Source: Loxodes magnus (taxonomy: Eukaryota > Ciliophora > Karyorelictea > Loxodida > Loxodidae). Taken from it: a stretch of 64,000 nucleotides of DNA. The notes beneath the pieces are model-generated. The model ran no database searches, was not told where the DNA came from, and worked only from the letters and a program-made list of their open reading frames with translations. The translations under genes and the position numbers were made by a program. Positions within the stretch are counted from its first letter, which is position 1. Each line of letters begins with the position of its first letter. Positions 62,552 to 64,000 of this stretch are shown here, piece after piece. The stretch lies in NCBI GenBank assembly GCA_946699065.1, contig CAMPDV010000092.1, forward strand, positions 744,001-808,000. The letters run 5' to 3'.

Positions 62552-64000
62552 ATTTTAGTACATATTTATCATTCTTTCATATCCAAATTTTTCCTTCTCC
62601 ACTTTTCTAGTCGCCAACAAAGTATCCTATATAAAGAGTTTGATCTTTAGAAGTTATTTCAAGACCATAACCTTACTTAAGTCCTTTATCGAAATTTCCT
62701 TAGTAATAAGTATTTTATGAAAGTAATTTTCCATTTCCATGTGATAAGCCAGTGTTTTTATCAATTTAGCCTAAAAAATTTCAGAGCAAATTTATTGTTC
62801 TTCTCTAAATATTCAGTGTTTAGATATATAGATGTTAACAAAAATAAAGCTGCCTATTATATTTCCTAGCATTGTTAATGTTTAACTACTCACTTTTTTT
62901 AAGTTAGGAATTATTTCTTACTAATTTAATTCTCAAACTTCCTAATACTAATATTGTATGTTCTAATAGGCTTCACTGTTATTACCTATAAACATATCAT
63001 ATTCAATTGTTTTTTATTTTGCCTTTTTAATTTGTTTGCTAGAACTTTAATATCTTATTGCATCCATATTTAATTGCAGTAGTCTTCGTGAAGTTAATCA
63101 AAACTTTTTCTATTTTGTTCGTTTATCTATAAAGTATCCCATAATATATTATGAAATTCCCTTGGAGCTTTCTTTATGTATTCATTAATTTTCGTATTAC
63201 TATGTGCAGTTACTAATTGCTAACGAACAATCTAAAGTTATCATTTAGTAAATTACTATACCAACCTTGTAAATATCTTATTAAAATAAATTAAATACGT
63301 TCTGGTTTTTTTGCTGTTCAGGAGATAAATATCCTTCTGTTCAATTAAAAATATTAACTTCCTTTTCTGCACCTATCTATATTTCTGATCCATTGAAATC
63401 AATCAAAACCAAGCTTTCATCGTCATCCAGAACTATATTTTAAGGTTTAATATCATTATGAGATATAAATAAGGAAAACCAAATATCGATAACCTATTAT
63501 AAAATCCCTAATTTTACTCTTTAACCCTTCAATAGTGAATTATCTATTTTCTTAAGCTCTTATTCTAATTTCTTCATATAGAGTTCCTTTCTAATAATAG
63601 TGCATAATAATATCAACTCTATATAAGTTATTCTTACTATTATAAGGATCTTCATATTTATATTATATGATCTTAATATTTTTCTATTTGCTTTATTTGT
63701 TTGTTTTATATCTTTTTAGTTATATAGCATTCAATAGAATTTAAGTTTTCTTAATTGTTACTTAAAACTGACTTTATAAGTACATCCTTATCTTTTGTTT
63801 GATTTTTTGCTAAAATTACTCTACATTATCAGTAATAAGTGTCTTTCTTCTATTTTTCTTCAATATATTTATAGTTTTAAGGAAGTCTTCACTCTTATAA
63901 AAACTTACGCATATCTTCCTTCGAGATTTCTTGACATTTAGAGTCTTCAAATTTCATTAGCTTGCGAGTATTAACAACTGATTATCTATTTATATACTCT
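62552..64000 (-). pseudogene. Decayed direct duplicate of the kinase/MORN gene (partial)
   Basis: Matches about 46738-48425 in the same orientation at high identity. The C-terminal coiled coil is missing (homology starts abruptly at 62552), about 220 bp is deleted relative to 47230-47450, and single-base insertions near 63190 (TTTTCG for TTTCG) and 63480 (AAAACC for AAAAC) shift the frame inside the kinase domain. The N-terminal end lies beyond the window. It is nonfunctional as a kinase in this form. Confidence 0.88.

Overview
The window looks like nuclear DNA of a ciliate that has reassigned all three standard stop codons. It is roughly three-quarters A+T. Long proteins appear only when TAA and TAG are read as Gln and TGA inside a gene as Trp, with TGA also ending genes. 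Two positions swap TGG and TGA reciprocally between paralogous genes here, which is direct evidence for TGA=Trp. The introns I could place by frame and by paralogue comparison are only 16-17 nt (GTAAGT...TAG/CAG). This combination points to the karyorelict/heterotrich branch; a Loxodes-like karyorelict or a Condylostoma-like heterotrich would fit. Species and nucleus type cannot be fixed from the sequence.

Layout. 1-4037 is the left arm of a ~4 kb inverted repeat (IR1); its partner is 23446-27476. Each arm holds the 3' part of a RING-IBR-RING (RBR) gene converging on the 3' part of a receptor-like gene. 5464-14357 is a retroelement nest: a truncated small element, a degenerate 6.2 kb LINE (LINE1), a small RT-less element with an 18 bp target-site duplication (TSD), and a GC-rich SINE-like element. 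17228-24372 is one giant gene: signal-like start, Cys-rich repeats, seven hydrophobic segments and a ~585-residue tail. 26119 to about 29440 (minus) is a dead-otubain plus RBR fusion gene. 30792-36834 is an apparently intact LINE (LINE2) with two full ORFs, a 16 bp TSD and a 3' hairpin. It sits in or beside a second receptor gene (minus, up to ~40.8 kb), whose 37490-40158 part is an inverted near-copy of the middle of the giant gene (IR2).

The right third holds a second RT-less element (44927-45770), a zinc-finger/kinase/MORN gene (45935-49249, minus), a large repeat-containing unknown protein (~50.6-53.9 kb, minus), a short RBR-tail gene (53994-54713, plus), the best-preserved otubain-like/RBR fusion gene (56102-59450, minus), a LINE fragment, and a decayed direct duplicate of the kinase gene running off the right edge.

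Themes. (1) Retrotransposition: LINE2 and the SINE-like element share a 3' hairpin plus a CTCTTT...AGTT tail, suggesting that a LINE mobilises shorter partners. (2) Segmental inverted duplication: one receptor gene has its two halves copied separately, in inverted orientation, on either side. (3) Ubiquitin-type proteins: three or four RBR-like genes, two carrying an otubain domain with the catalytic Cys and His positions replaced. No tRNA, rRNA, CRISPR array or telomeric repeat was recognised.
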